In this document: piece by piece, positions 29,208-38,304 of the stretch | Layout: each line of letters opens with the position of its first letter | Numbering within the stretch: position 1 is the stretch's first letter | Source: Lachnospiraceae bacterium C6A11 | Lineage (GTDB): Bacteria; Bacillota; Clostridia; Lachnospirales; Lachnospiraceae | Reading direction: 5' to 3' | Length of the DNA stretch: 64,000 bases | NCBI GenBank assembly: GCA_000702245.1 | Contig: KL370879.1 | Span: forward strand, 343,443-407,442 | Program-made: the position numbers and the translations under genes | Notes under the pieces: model-generated | Databases searched by the model: none | Seen by the model: only the letters and a program-made list of their open reading frames with translations | What the model was told of the DNA's origin: nothing

Positions 29208-29768
29208 TTATTCTTTACTCCACATATAGCAGTATGCCTGAGTTCTTGCTGCAAACCGAGCAGTCTTAAGAAGCTCTCTAACCTCTTCCCTAGTATACCA
29301 GCCTGCCTCTATCTCTTCAACCGCCGAATCACTTCCGGTTATTTCGCCGGTACATCTTCCCACAACACAGACATTCTTTTCGTTTGAGAAGCCCACAGCA
29401 CTGTAGCTTTCACCGATATAATCATCTATAGCTATCAGCTTGAGGCCGGTCTCCTCTCTCAGCTCCCTCTCGGCCGCCATCTTATAGTCCTCGCCCGGAT
29501 CGATAAGCCCTGCAGGGAAATTATAAACCCATTCACCCGGAGCAAGACGGAATTCCTTATTAATAAGTATCCTCTCGCCGTCCTCACTGTGCATTATCAG
29601 AACCACCGCATCCGCCGGTCTGTCGTGAAGCTCGTCAAAGCTCTTTATATCCTTATCGCGGCTGATCATCTCATAAACCTTCTGATTGCCGTCATTCATC
29701 GTATAGGTGATGTCATATCTTGTAATGAATCTGCCCTGTTCCTTCTTGTCGATATTTTCAAATTTCAT
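29208..29768 (-). CDS. Nudix hydrolase (ADP-ribose pyrophosphatase-like)
   Basis: Predicted pyrophosphohydrolase of 186 residues. The Nudix box is complete: GLIDPGEDYKMAAERELREE followed by TGL (near 91-113), with the Glu residues that bind Mg. The preceding FPAGLIDPGED and the length resemble ADP-ribose or nucleotide-sugar pyrophosphatases. It starts 15 bases after the AraC-type gene and is probably cotranscribed with it. Confidence 0.88.
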   Translation of the reverse strand: MKFENIDKKEQGRFITRYDITYTMNDGNQKVYEMISRDKDIKSFDELHDRPADAVVLIMHSEDGERILINKEFRLAPGEWVYNFPAGLIDPGEDYKMAAERELREETGLKLIAIDDYIGESYSAVGFSNEKNVCVVGRCTGEITGSDSAVEEIEAGWYTREEVRELLKTARFAARTQAYCYMWSKE

Positions 29769-29783
29769 ACTTTTACCTGCTTT

Positions 29784-30539
29784 TTAATTATTCATCTCGC
29801 TCAGCTTACGGAAATTCTCATTCCTGTATTCTCTCGGAGTCATACCCGTTTCCTTCTTAAATACACTTATGAAGTAGCTGTGTGACGTAAACCCGAGATC
29901 CGTCGCTATCTCAAGGCTTGACTTATAGGAATATTTGAGCAGACTCTTCGCCTCCTCAACCTTAAGCCTTCTGATATGTTCATTTATGGAATAACCCATT
30001 TCCTTTTTGAAGAGCTTGGAGAGATATTTGACTGTCAGATCAACGTGCTCCGCAAGCTCCGGAACCGTGATATTATCGTGGAGATGATCGGTGATATAAT
30101 CTATGCAGAGCTTAACCTGCGTCGACTTTATCTGTGCCGTCTTCCTCTTATTCATCTCGTTGGCGAAACCAAGTATCATCTCTTCCCTGATGGCACTTAC
30201 CTCTTCAACCTTCTTCGCCTTATCTGCACGCCTGATATAAACATCGCTCATTTCATAGGCCAGCTCCGGCTCTATACCATGGCTGATACAGGTTCTTGAG
30301 ATCATCGTTGTCATCGCTATCATATGATAGATACAGTTGCGCAGAGGATCATCAGAAAGAACGCCCCTTTCCTTTGCGTCAGAAGGCGGCGCATCCTTAC
30401 GAAACTCCTGCATATCCTTGATACGACCCTCTGCCACAAGATCATAGAATCGCATCTCTCGTTCAAAGCCCGGATGTTTTTCTTCATTTTCACGTTTTTG
30501 GAACAGAATATCTGTCCATTCATCCACTATTTTTGCCAT
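29784..30539 (-). CDS. AraC-family transcriptional regulator
   Basis: DNA-binding regulator, 251 residues. The C-terminal 100 residues form two helix-turn-helix motifs: ITVPELAEHVDLTVKYLSKL (near 170) and SSLEIATDLGFTSHSYFISV then FKKETGMTPREYR (near 215-240). The N-terminal part lacks a recognisable ligand domain and resembles that of other clostridial AraC proteins. RBS GGTGG is adjacent. Its partner gene is the Nudix hydrolase downstream. Confidence 0.9.
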   Translation of the reverse strand: MAKIVDEWTDILFQKRENEEKHPGFEREMRFYDLVAEGRIKDMQEFRKDAPPSDAKERGVLSDDPLRNCIYHMIAMTTMISRTCISHGIEPELAYEMSDVYIRRADKAKKVEEVSAIREEMILGFANEMNKRKTAQIKSTQVKLCIDYITDHLHDNITVPELAEHVDLTVKYLSKLFKKEMGYSINEHIRRLKVEEAKSLLKYSYKSSLEIATDLGFTSHSYFISVFKKETGMTPREYRNENFRKLSEMNN

Positions 30540-30720
30540 AGTCCACCATTTTTTCTAATTTTTTTAAAAAAGTCATAAATTTGATATTAAGTGCACTTTT
30601 TTTGTAGACTAAAGATCAAATATGCATTATTATGAGGCTACAAACTTAAATAGCCCCCTGTTAAAGGAGATTTCCCTAATCTTCTTTAATCATATAAATA
30701 CTTTTAACCTTCACTAATGT

Positions 30721-30751
30721 AAAAGGATGGATTGTAATGATCCATCCTTTT
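30721..30751 (-). terminator. Terminator of the acc/fab operon
   Basis: Perfect 12-bp arms AAAAGGATGGAT and ATCCATCCTTTT around a 7-base loop, 50 bases after the marR stop codon. Both strands end in TTTT, so it can act in both directions. Confidence 0.8.
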
Positions 30752-30800
30752 ATCTTTCTATTTATTATATTACTTTATAGATGATAATACAACACTTTCC

Positions 30801-31262
30801 TCAGCTTCTCTCGCTGTCGTCAGAGCTTGGGATTCCAACCTCAGGCATCAGCTCATTACTGATCTTCTTCAGAATATTGTTAAAGGTATCGAACTCCTCT
30901 TTTGTGAGGCAGTCCTCAAGTCTGTCTTCAACTATATCAAGGTATTTCTCACTGAGATTCCAGTATTTGTAAAACTTATCAGTCACATCCAGATAATACT
31001 CCCTCTTATCCGACTCAGACTGAATCTTCGTAACGTAACCCTTCTGTATAAGAGAGTTCACCTTATATGTCGCGTTCGGTGATGATATGTTTATAAAGTT
31101 CGCAAACTCATTTATAGTTGGTTTGTTAAGGGCTCTGATTATCTCGGTGCAGTAAACCTCTACAGCCGAGAGAGATAACTCCCTCGCCTGTATACGGTTA
31201 AATACATCCCTGTAATAATGCAATCTGAACTTGCCATAAACCTCTGATAATGGATTTGACAT
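30801..31262 (-). CDS. MarR-family regulator of the fatty-acid operon (FabT-like)
   Basis: Winged-helix repressor-type protein, 153 residues. The recognition region is INEFANFINISSPNATYKVN with the wing IQSESDKREYYLDVT (near 50-95), as in MarR proteins. It is the last gene of the acc/fab operon; its ATG lies one base after the fabZ stop. By position and family it is the likely regulator of the operon, analogous to FabT of streptococci, but here it lies at the 3' end instead of the 5' end. Confidence 0.82.
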   Translation of the reverse strand: MSNPLSEVYGKFRLHYYRDVFNRIQARELSLSAVEVYCTEIIRALNKPTINEFANFINISSPNATYKVNSLIQKGYVTKIQSESDKREYYLDVTDKFYKYWNLSEKYLDIVEDRLEDCLTKEEFDTFNNILKKISNELMPEVGIPSSDDSERS

Positions 31263-31263
31263 A

Positions 31264-31698
31264 TTACTCCTTATTTCCGATCACAAAAGATATCTCCGCA
31301 GTAGCAGCTACCTTCCCATCAACAGTAGCAACACCTTTTCCGAAGCCTACAGGTCCTCTCATAGAGGTTATCTCTGTCCTAACAACAAGAACATCGCCCG
31401 GTTTAACCTGTCTCTTGAATCTGGCACTCTTTATCGCGCCAAAGAAAGCTATCTTGCCTTCATTCTCCGGCATAGATAATATGCAGACAGCGCCTGTCTG
31501 TGCGATAGCTTCAACAATAAGAACTCCCGGCATAACATGCTCTTCAGGGAAGTGTCCGCAGAAAAACTGCTCATTAACAGTTACACATTTGATACCTTCA
31601 GCAAATACGCCCGGCTCGTAATCCACGATCTTGTCTACGAGCTGCATAGGGTATCTGTGCGGTAATATCTTCTGTATCTCATTAGATGAAAGTTCCAT
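31264..31698 (-). CDS. fabZ: 3-hydroxyacyl-ACP dehydratase FabZ
   Basis: Dehydrates 3-hydroxyacyl-ACP in fatty-acid elongation; 144 residues, hot-dog fold. The active-site His lies in CGHFPEEHVMPGVLIVEAIA (near 49) and the catalytic Glu in the same segment (VEA, near 63). HRYPMQLVDKI near the start is also family-typical. RBS AGGAGA precedes the ATG. Between fabF and marR in the operon. Confidence 0.95.
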   Translation of the reverse strand: MELSSNEIQKILPHRYPMQLVDKIVDYEPGVFAEGIKCVTVNEQFFCGHFPEEHVMPGVLIVEAIAQTGAVCILSMPENEGKIAFFGAIKSARFKRQVKPGDVLVVRTEITSMRGPVGFGKGVATVDGKVAATAEISFVIGNKE

Positions 31699-31732
31699 TT
31701 ATTTATGTCTCCTGTTTAGTCCTTTTAACCTA

Positions 31733-32971
31733 TTACTCTTCTTCCCACTTCTTTAATACAAGACATGCATTGTGTCCGCCGAAGCCCAGCGAATTCGAAG
31801 CAGCGTATTTGATATCAACGTTTCTTCCCTCGTTTGGTACGATGTCGAGATCGCACTCCGGGTCAGGAACCTGATAATTTATAGTTGCTGGAACATAACC
31901 GTCCTGAAGAGCCTTAGCACAGATGATTGCCTCAAGTGCACCACTTCCTCCGAGAAGGTGTCCCGTCATTGACTTTGTTGAGCTTACCATAAGCTCCTTA
32001 GCATGATCGCCGAAAGCGATCTTGATAGCCTTAGTCTCGCCCGCATCGTTAAGACGTGTTGAAGTACCGTGAGCGTTGATGTAATCAACCTGCTCAGGCT
32101 TGATACCTGCATCCTTAACTGCCTTGATCATACAATTTGCAGCGCCCATACCTGTTGGATCAGGAGCTGTAATATGATGTGCATCGCAGGTTGCGCCGTA
32201 GCCTACTATCTCAGCGTAGATCTTTGCACCTCTTGCCTTAGCATGCTCAAGCTCCTCGATAAGGAGAATACCTGAACCCTCTGCCATAACGAAGCCGCCT
32301 CTTTCCGCATCGAAAGGAATAGAAGCACGCTTTGGATCATTGCCGGAGTTAAGAGCCTTCATGGCTACGAAACCGCCAAATCCAAGATTTGAGATACAAG
32401 CCTCCGAACCGCCGCAGATCATAACATCAGCATAATCGTCGCGGATATAGTGGAAAGCTTCACCTACAGCATTGCTGCCACTGGCACATGCAGTAACGAT
32501 ACTCTCGCAGACTCCCTTGAAGCCTGTTGCGATAGCGATCTCACCTGCAGCAATATTTGCTATACTCATCGGTATAAAATATGGAGATATCTTGTCGAAG
32601 CCTCTTGCCTGTCCCTTAACGTGCTCAGCCTCGATAGTTTTGAGTCCTCCGATACCGCTGGAGATGATAGTTCCACATCTGTATGGATCCTCCTTCTCCA
32701 TATCAAGTCCGTTTTCCTTCATAGCCTCCCTGAAAGCTATGATTGCAAACTGGGTATATCTGTCAAGGCGTCTAACCTCTTTCCTGTCAAGGAACTTTTC
32801 AGGCTCGTAATCCTTAACCTCGGCGCCTATCTTAACCTTAAACTCGGTTGTATCGAGCTGCTTAATAAAGTCAACACCGCATACACCCTTCTTGATATTC
32901 TCCCAAGTCTCATCAAGATTGTTGCCGATTGGATTGATAGTACCCATTCCTGTGATTACTACTCTTCTCAT
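31733..32971 (-). CDS. fabF: 3-oxoacyl-ACP synthase II FabF (operon copy)
   Basis: Condensing enzyme of fatty-acid elongation, 412 residues. The catalytic triad is intact: Cys in TACASGSNAVG, His in NAHGTSTRLND and His in TKSMTGHLLGGSGA. RBS AAGGAAGG. It lies 20 bases after fabG. A second fabF-like gene lies at 39995-41260; this one is embedded in the biosynthetic operon and is the likely housekeeping enzyme. Confidence 0.95.
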   Translation of the reverse strand: MRRVVITGMGTINPIGNNLDETWENIKKGVCGVDFIKQLDTTEFKVKIGAEVKDYEPEKFLDRKEVRRLDRYTQFAIIAFREAMKENGLDMEKEDPYRCGTIISSGIGGLKTIEAEHVKGQARGFDKISPYFIPMSIANIAAGEIAIATGFKGVCESIVTACASGSNAVGEAFHYIRDDYADVMICGGSEACISNLGFGGFVAMKALNSGNDPKRASIPFDAERGGFVMAEGSGILLIEELEHAKARGAKIYAEIVGYGATCDAHHITAPDPTGMGAANCMIKAVKDAGIKPEQVDYINAHGTSTRLNDAGETKAIKIAFGDHAKELMVSSTKSMTGHLLGGSGALEAIICAKALQDGYVPATINYQVPDPECDLDIVPNEGRNVDIKYAASNSLGFGGHNACLVLKKWEEE

Positions 32972-32991
32972 ATAAATATCCTTCCTTTATA

Positions 32992-33732
32992 TTAATTCAT
33001 TCCTCCGGAAACCTCGATGACCTGTCCTGTTACGTAAGACGAATCATCGGATGCAAGGAATGCAACAACATTTGCTACATCCTCAGGCTCACCTATCCTC
33101 TTAAGAGCGATATTTGCGGCAAGCTTTTCCTTAACATCATCCGAAAGAACGGCTGTCATATCGGTGGAAATAAAGCCCGGTGCAACAGCATTGCAGGTTA
33201 TTCCCCTGCCGCCAAGCTCCTTGGCAAGTGATTTGGTCATTCCGATCACTCCGGCCTTACTTGCCGCGTAATTGATCTGACCTGCATTTCCGTAAACACC
33301 AACAACACTGCTGATGTTAACGATACGTCCGTAGCGCTTCTTCATCATAAGCTTAGAAGCCGCTCTCATCGCATAAAATGTTCCCTTAAGGTTTGTATTT
33401 ATTACATCGTCAAAGTCCTCATCCTTCATACTGATAAGGAGCTTATCTCTTGTGATGCCCGCATTGTTCACAAGTATCTCTATGGTACCTGTTATCTTCA
33501 GCGCCTCTGCAAGAAGATTGTCGATATCCTCCTTTACGGAGATGTCTGCCTTAACCGCTACAGCTGTAACGCCGTACTCCTGGCAGAGCTTAACTGTCTC
33601 CTCCGCTGCCGCGCTGCTGTTTGCGTAGCAGGTAACTATATTTGCGCCTTCCTTAGCAAGTTTAACGCAGATGGCTCTTCCGATACCTCTGCTTCCGCCT
33701 GTTACAACGGCTGTTTTACCCTTTAAATCCAT
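32992..33732 (-). CDS. fabG: 3-oxoacyl-ACP reductase FabG
   Basis: NADPH-dependent short-chain reductase, 246 residues. TGGSRGIGRAI (near 9-19) binds the cofactor, NNAGITRD is conserved, and the catalytic Ser, Tyr and Lys are in NISSVVGVYGNAGQINYAAS followed by KAG (near 140-160). C-terminal VTGQVIEVSGGMN is typical. In the operon between fabD and fabF. Confidence 0.95.
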   Translation of the reverse strand: MDLKGKTAVVTGGSRGIGRAICVKLAKEGANIVTCYANSSAAAEETVKLCQEYGVTAVAVKADISVKEDIDNLLAEALKITGTIEILVNNAGITRDKLLISMKDEDFDDVINTNLKGTFYAMRAASKLMMKKRYGRIVNISSVVGVYGNAGQINYAASKAGVIGMTKSLAKELGGRGITCNAVAPGFISTDMTAVLSDDVKEKLAANIALKRIGEPEDVANVVAFLASDDSSYVTGQVIEVSGGMN

Positions 33733-33798
33733 AAACTTTTTCCTCTCAGTGCCCTGTCGGGCTTTATTTAGATAAGAACGTAGATGCTTTATACTTTA

Positions 33799-34740
33799 TT
33801 AAGCAAGTGCCTCTACAAGCGCGTCAACATCCTCAGCCTTCTCAACATTGTAGCAGACTGCATCAGGAAGTGTCTTCGCAACAAACTTACTGAGTGTCTT
33901 ACCAGGTCCTATCTCAACGAATGTATCTACACCGTTATCTGCCATATATCTGATAGTATCCTCGAAAAATACGCTGCTCTGTACCTGCTTCTCAAGAAGC
34001 TCAGGGATGCCTGCATCAGCCGGCTTCTCTGTTCCGAGGGCGTTGAATATTACAGGAATCTGCATCTCGCCGAAGCTCTCACTCTTAAATCTCTCGCGGA
34101 GCTTATCTCCTGCAGGCTTCATAAGTGAGGTGTGGAAAGGTCCGCTAACCTTAACGGCAACGCATCTCTTGGCACCCAGCTCCTTAAATACCTCTGCAGC
34201 TCTGTCAACAGGCTCTGCATCACCTGAAACTGTTATCTGTCCAGGGCAGTTGAAGTTTGCAGGCTCGGCAACACTAAGTTCCTTATCCTTAAACTCCTCT
34301 GCAACTATCTTGCAGCCTTCGTAGATCTTATCTCTCTCAAGTCCGAGAACTGCGATCATCTTACAGTCTCTTCCCTTTACAGCTTCCTGCATTGCTTCGC
34401 CTCTAAAGGCAACAAGCTCGACAACCTGCTCATCAGAGAGAACTCCTGCAGCATTCAGTGCCGAATACTCTCCAAGACTGAGTCCGGCTGCCATTGAAGG
34501 TCTGATCCCCTTATTTGCAAGTATCTTAGTAACGCCAACTGCGAAAGCTACCATACAAGGCTGTGTATATTTTGTTTCATTAAGCACCTCGGCAGGTCCG
34601 TTAAAACAGATATCCTTAACATCAAAGGAAAGCTTTACGTTATCCATAACTTCCTTGAATTCAGGATATTTTTCGTACAGGTCACTTCCCATACCCACTG
34701 CCTGGCTACCCTGTCCGGCGTATAAAAAACCTATTTTCAT
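33799..34740 (-). CDS. fabD: Malonyl-CoA:ACP transacylase FabD
   Basis: Moves malonyl groups from CoA to ACP; 313 residues. YAGQGSQAVGMG near the start, the nucleophile Ser in GLSLGEYSAL (near 90), and the active-site His in SGPFHTSLM (near 202) are all present. RBS GAGG upstream. It sits 63 bases after fabK. Confidence 0.95.
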   Translation of the reverse strand: MKIGFLYAGQGSQAVGMGSDLYEKYPEFKEVMDNVKLSFDVKDICFNGPAEVLNETKYTQPCMVAFAVGVTKILANKGIRPSMAAGLSLGEYSALNAAGVLSDEQVVELVAFRGEAMQEAVKGRDCKMIAVLGLERDKIYEGCKIVAEEFKDKELSVAEPANFNCPGQITVSGDAEPVDRAAEVFKELGAKRCVAVKVSGPFHTSLMKPAGDKLRERFKSESFGEMQIPVIFNALGTEKPADAGIPELLEKQVQSSVFFEDTIRYMADNGVDTFVEIGPGKTLSKFVAKTLPDAVCYNVEKAEDVDALVEALA

Positions 34741-34803
34741 TGTTTTTCCTCATATTCCGCGATGGCTGCTCATATATCGCCACCACTGTATTTTAGGCTG
34801 AGT

Positions 34804-35736
34804 TTACAGGCTGATATTCTTCATCCTGTCAAGCTCTTTCCTGCAGCCATCCATAAGGCTGTCGAGGATCTCCTGAACTGTCCTGATCTCTGTAAGCTGT
34901 CCGCATACCTGACCTGTCATGACTGAACCTGTATTCATATCACCGTCAAATACGGCACGTCTCAGTCCGCCGAGAGTGATCTTCTCAAGCTCATCTCTTG
35001 AAGCAGCTTCCTTCTCAAGCTTAAGATAATCTCTTGCCATCTTATTCTTCAGGATTCTTACTGGAGCATCAAGTGAACGTCCTGTAACAACTGTGGAATT
35101 GTCCTTAGCCTTGATGAGAGCCTGCTTATAATTATCATGAATAGGGCACTCCTCACTTACAAGAAGACATGTACCTATCTGGATACCAACCGCACCAAGT
35201 GCAAGTGCTGCAGCGAACTGTCTTCCGTCTGCGATACCGCCTGCTGCGATAACAGGAATATTTACGCTGTCGATTACCTGAGGTACAAGAGCCATGGTTG
35301 TCATGTCACCTACATGTCCGCCGCTCTCGCCGCCCTCTGCGATAACCGCATCGGCGCCCTGTTTCTCTACTCTCTGGGCAAGTGCTGTCGAAGCAACTAC
35401 AGGAATGACCTTTGAGCCTGCTTCCTTCCACTTCTCCATATATTTACCCGGCATACCCGCGCCTGTTGTGATAAGGCTTATCTTCTCTCTGTAGAGAAGG
35501 TCAGCAATATTGTCAGCATCAGGATTCATGAGCATAAGATTTACGCCGAAAGGCTTATCTGTAGCCTTTCTTGCATCAGCGATCTCCTTCTCCAGCTTTC
35601 CTGCATCAAGGCCTCCGGTCGCTATAAGGCCGAGACCACCTGCATTTGAAACGACAGCTGCGAACTTACCTGTTGCGATATTTGCCATACCACCCTGAAT
35701 GATAGGGTATTTTGTGCCAAGCATTTCATTCAACAT
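34804..35736 (-). CDS. fabK: Enoyl-ACP reductase II FabK (FMN-dependent)
   Basis: Final reductase of the elongation cycle, 310 residues, of the flavin FabK type, not FabI. PIIQGGMANIATGKFAAVVS near the start, AEGGESGGHVG (near 138) and PVIAAGGIADGRQFAAALAL are the FMN-binding segments shared with 2-nitropropane-dioxygenase-like proteins. The position in the fab operon supports FabK over nitronate monooxygenase. RBS AGGAG. Confidence 0.93.
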   Translation of the reverse strand: MLNEMLGTKYPIIQGGMANIATGKFAAVVSNAGGLGLIATGGLDAGKLEKEIADARKATDKPFGVNLMLMNPDADNIADLLYREKISLITTGAGMPGKYMEKWKEAGSKVIPVVASTALAQRVEKQGADAVIAEGGESGGHVGDMTTMALVPQVIDSVNIPVIAAGGIADGRQFAAALALGAVGIQIGTCLLVSEECPIHDNYKQALIKAKDNSTVVTGRSLDAPVRILKNKMARDYLKLEKEAASRDELEKITLGGLRRAVFDGDMNTGSVMTGQVCGQLTEIRTVQEILDSLMDGCRKELDRMKNISL

Positions 35737-35839
35737 ATCTTTTCTCCTAATCGTCTATTCATAAGATAATCCCGCAGGAAAAGACCGGCGGGACTTGTCT
35801 TATTCTTTCCTAATAAATACGTTCTTTATGTCGCGGCCA

Positions 35840-36769
35840 TTACTGCACGTCGTCAAGAACCTTCTTGTCTATATATCTGAACTTCTCATATCTCTGCTTT
35901 GCATACTCTGCGCTCGAAAGCTTCTTCAGCTTATTGAACTCAGAAACTATCATATGGTCGATAGCCTTGTATACCATGTCAGGATCGTGATGTGCTCCGC
36001 ATGGAGGTTCAGGTATGATACCGTCGATAACACCGAAGCCGAGAAGATCCTGAGCTGTAAGCTTCATAAGCTCGCAGGCCTCTGCGCTTCTTGCGGAATC
36101 CTTCCAGAGGATTGATGCAAAGCCTTCAGGTGAAAGCACCGAATAAACTGCATTTTCAAGCATGTATACGCGGTTTGCTACGCCAAGCGCAAGTGCGCCG
36201 CCGCTGGATCCTTCGCCTGTTACGATAGCGATGACAGGAACCTTAAGAGCACTCATCTCAGCAAGGTTCTGTGAGATAGCCTGGCTCTGTCCGTGCTGCT
36301 CTGCTTCAAGTCCCGGATAAGCACCCGGTGTATCGATAAATGTGATTATCGGTCTGTTAAACTTCTCTGCCTGCTTCATAAGGCGAAGTGCCTTACGATA
36401 GCCTTCCGGCTCAGGCATACCGAAATTGTATTCCATACTCTCGGTGATATTCTTACCCTTGCGGTGTCCGATGACCGTCACAGGAATATCATGGAAAAGT
36501 GCGATACCTCCGTAAATACTCTTGTCGTTCTTACCGAGATAATCTCCTCTCTCCTCGAAGAAATCATCGAAAAGTGCGTCGATGTAATCATCAACCTTAG
36601 GTCTCTTTCTGTGTCTTGCCAGAAATACCCTATCATGAGCCGAGAGGTTTGCAGACTGTGCCTCAAGCACTTTCTTCTCCTTCTTCAGCTCGCTCAGCTT
36701 GTCCGCATCCGTTTCAGTCTGAAGGGCAGCCTCGATATCGGTGAGTTTTTCGTCGATCTCTCTGATCAT
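35840..36769 (-). CDS. accA: Acetyl-CoA carboxylase carboxyltransferase subunit alpha
   Basis: Alpha half of the carboxyltransferase that makes malonyl-CoA, 309 residues. An N-terminal coiled coil is followed by ITFIDTPGAYPGLEAEQHGQ and VTGEGSSGGALALGVANRV, both family hallmarks. Its ATG overlaps the accD stop by four bases (ATGA), giving tight translational coupling expected for an equimolar complex. Confidence 0.95.
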   Translation of the reverse strand: MIREIDEKLTDIEAALQTETDADKLSELKKEKKVLEAQSANLSAHDRVFLARHRKRPKVDDYIDALFDDFFEERGDYLGKNDKSIYGGIALFHDIPVTVIGHRKGKNITESMEYNFGMPEPEGYRKALRLMKQAEKFNRPIITFIDTPGAYPGLEAEQHGQSQAISQNLAEMSALKVPVIAIVTGEGSSGGALALGVANRVYMLENAVYSVLSPEGFASILWKDSARSAEACELMKLTAQDLLGFGVIDGIIPEPPCGAHHDPDMVYKAIDHMIVSEFNKLKKLSSAEYAKQRYEKFRYIDKKVLDDVQ

Positions 36770-37749
36770 TTTCCCCTCCTCTTCTTCGAATGCAGTCTGA
36801 GGATGTGAGCGAGAACCGCTCTCATATCCTGTCTTGCAACGATCTGGTCAACAAAGCCATGCTCTTCAAGGTACTCAGCACGCTGGAAACCTTCCGGAAG
36901 CTTCTGGCCTATTGTCTGCTCGATTACTCTTGGACCTGCAAAGCCGATAAGTGCATCCGGCTCGGCAAGTGTGATATCAGCAAGTGTTGCGAAGCTCGCA
37001 CTTACACCACCTGTTGTCGGATGTGTAAGGCACGAGATATAAAGTCCGCCGTGCTCACTGAATCTTTTTGCAGCGGCACTAGTCTTCGCCATCTGCATAA
37101 GGGAAAGTATACCCTCCTGCATACGAGCTCCGCCGCTGGCTGTAAATATAATAAGAGGAAGCTTCAGCTTATCAGCCACCTCAAATGCATTCGTGATCAT
37201 TTCTCCGACTGCTATACCCATACTGCCCATAAGGAACTCACTTCCCATGACAGCTATAACAGCCTTCTCTCCCTCGATCTCACCGACGCCCGAAAGAACG
37301 CCCTCATCAAGACCTGTCTTATCCTTAAGACTTGTAATCTTCTCCTCATATTCAGGATAATCGAGAGGATTAACAAAAGGAATATCCGTCTTCAGCTTTC
37401 TGAAGGTACCCGGATCCACAATATTCCTCATTCTTCTTCTTGCCGACACCTTAAGGTGCTTACCGCATTTCGGACATACATAGAGATTCCGTCTCATGGT
37501 CATGATCGGAATCTCTTCATTACATCCGCTGCATGTTACGGTAGTCGTTTTATCGGCTTCGGAAGTTGTGGAAGTGTATTTCTCCGGAGCATAACTCACC
37601 TCAGAAATAGCAGCTTCAAGATTAACCGCTCCATCTGAATCACCGGCCCTCTTATGTCTGAACAGCTTGTCCCTCATACCGGTGCTGTTCTCAGAACCCT
37701 CAGGGGTGTCCGAGAATCTTTCATTAATCTTTCTTCCAAATAAACCCAT
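36766..37749 (-). CDS. accD: Acetyl-CoA carboxylase carboxyltransferase subunit beta
   Basis: Beta half of the carboxyltransferase, 327 residues. A four-Cys zinc ribbon (CSGCNEE...YVCPKCGKH, near 73-99) precedes the crotonase-like domain with FTASGGARMQEGILSLMQMA and TGGVSASFATLAD. The first 70 residues before the zinc finger are longer and more polar than in E. coli AccD. It lies 44 bases after acpP. Confidence 0.95.
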   Translation of the reverse strand: MGLFGRKINERFSDTPEGSENSTGMRDKLFRHKRAGDSDGAVNLEAAISEVSYAPEKYTSTTSEADKTTTVTCSGCNEEIPIMTMRRNLYVCPKCGKHLKVSARRRMRNIVDPGTFRKLKTDIPFVNPLDYPEYEEKITSLKDKTGLDEGVLSGVGEIEGEKAVIAVMGSEFLMGSMGIAVGEMITNAFEVADKLKLPLIIFTASGGARMQEGILSLMQMAKTSAAAKRFSEHGGLYISCLTHPTTGGVSASFATLADITLAEPDALIGFAGPRVIEQTIGQKLPEGFQRAEYLEEHGFVDQIVARQDMRAVLAHILRLHSKKRRGK

Positions 37750-37793
37750 TTTAACGCTCCATTTAGCAATCTTATTATTTTACTTGAAAATAA

Positions 37794-38018
37794 TTATTTA
37801 TGAGCTTCTACGTAGTCAACGATATCCTGAACAGTCTTAAGTGTAGGAAGATCCTCATCAGAAATAGCAACACCTGTCTTCTCCTCGATGCTGTTACCGA
37901 TTTCTACAGCGTCAAGAGAATCTGCTCCGAGATCATCTGTAAGGCTTGCTTCAGGTGTAACCTCATCCTCGCTAACTCCAAGTACATCGATAATAACGCT
38001 CTTAACCTCTTCAAACAT
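37794..38018 (-). CDS. acpP: Acyl carrier protein
   Basis: Carrier of growing acyl chains, 74 residues, acidic. The phosphopantetheine Ser is in GADSLDAVEIGN (Ser 36 or so). RBS AAGGAG. It is the first gene of the operon, about 75 bases from the predicted transcription start, with a large A/T palindrome between. Confidence 0.96.
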   Translation of the reverse strand: MFEEVKSVIIDVLGVSEDEVTPEASLTDDLGADSLDAVEIGNSIEEKTGVAISDEDLPTLKTVQDIVDYVEAHK

Positions 38019-38062
38019 CTTCTTTTTCTCCTTTTCATTTAAAAAATAAAATTGTTTTGAAC

Positions 38063-38094
38063 AGTTAAATATTTTTAATTAAAATATTTTAACT
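38063..38094. promoter_or_regulatory. Large AT-rich palindrome at the acpP start: candidate MarR/FabT-type operator
   Basis: A 32-base inverted repeat with outer arms AGTTAAA/TTTAACT contains the perfect 14-base palindrome TTAAAATATTTTAA (38079-38092) and a second, TTTTAATTAAAA. It covers the predicted transcription start of the acc/fab operon, where a repressor would block initiation. Assignment to the operon's own MarR protein is inference. Confidence 0.6.
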
Positions 38095-38101
38095 ATCCAC
38101 A

Positions 38102-38129
38102 ATTATAGTAAGAAATGACTATTTGTCAA
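38102..38129 (-). promoter_or_regulatory. Promoter of the acc/fab operon
   Basis: Full consensus on the minus strand: -35 TTGACA (38124-38129) and -10 TATAAT (38102-38107), 16-base spacer. Confidence 0.85.
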
Positions 38130-38182
38130 CTTAATTTTTCAAAGCAATTTGGTCATTATTTATAAAGAATGGCTCGTCATGG

Positions 38183-38247
38183 TTGACATGTCCGGAAATA
38201 AAGTTTATGATAAAGTCGGTTATGCATGTAGTATTGAAAACTACATG
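38183..38247 (+). promoter_or_regulatory. Promoter of the acyl-CoA synthetase/fabF2 pair with downstream inverted repeat
   Basis: -35 TTGACA (38183-38188) and -10 TATGAT (38206-38211), 17-base spacer, divergent from the acc/fab promoter. Just after the predicted start lie 8-base arms CATGTAGT and ACTACATG (38225-38232, 38240-38247) around ATTGAAA, a candidate operator unlike the A/T palindrome of the fab side. Confidence 0.7.
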
Positions 38248-38304
38248 TAATTACATCAAAAACCATTACTATCAAGAAATGACGGAAAATATAGGAGTTT
38301 TAAT

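Noticed and set aside
34804-35736. Nitronate monooxygenase as the identity of the FabK-like gene
   Set aside because: The families are related, but the position inside the fab operon with no other enoyl reductase favours FabK.
36790-37638. 282-codon plus-strand open frame
   Set aside because: Antisense to accD, with no recognisable domain or RBS; low-complexity Cys/Arg-rich product.
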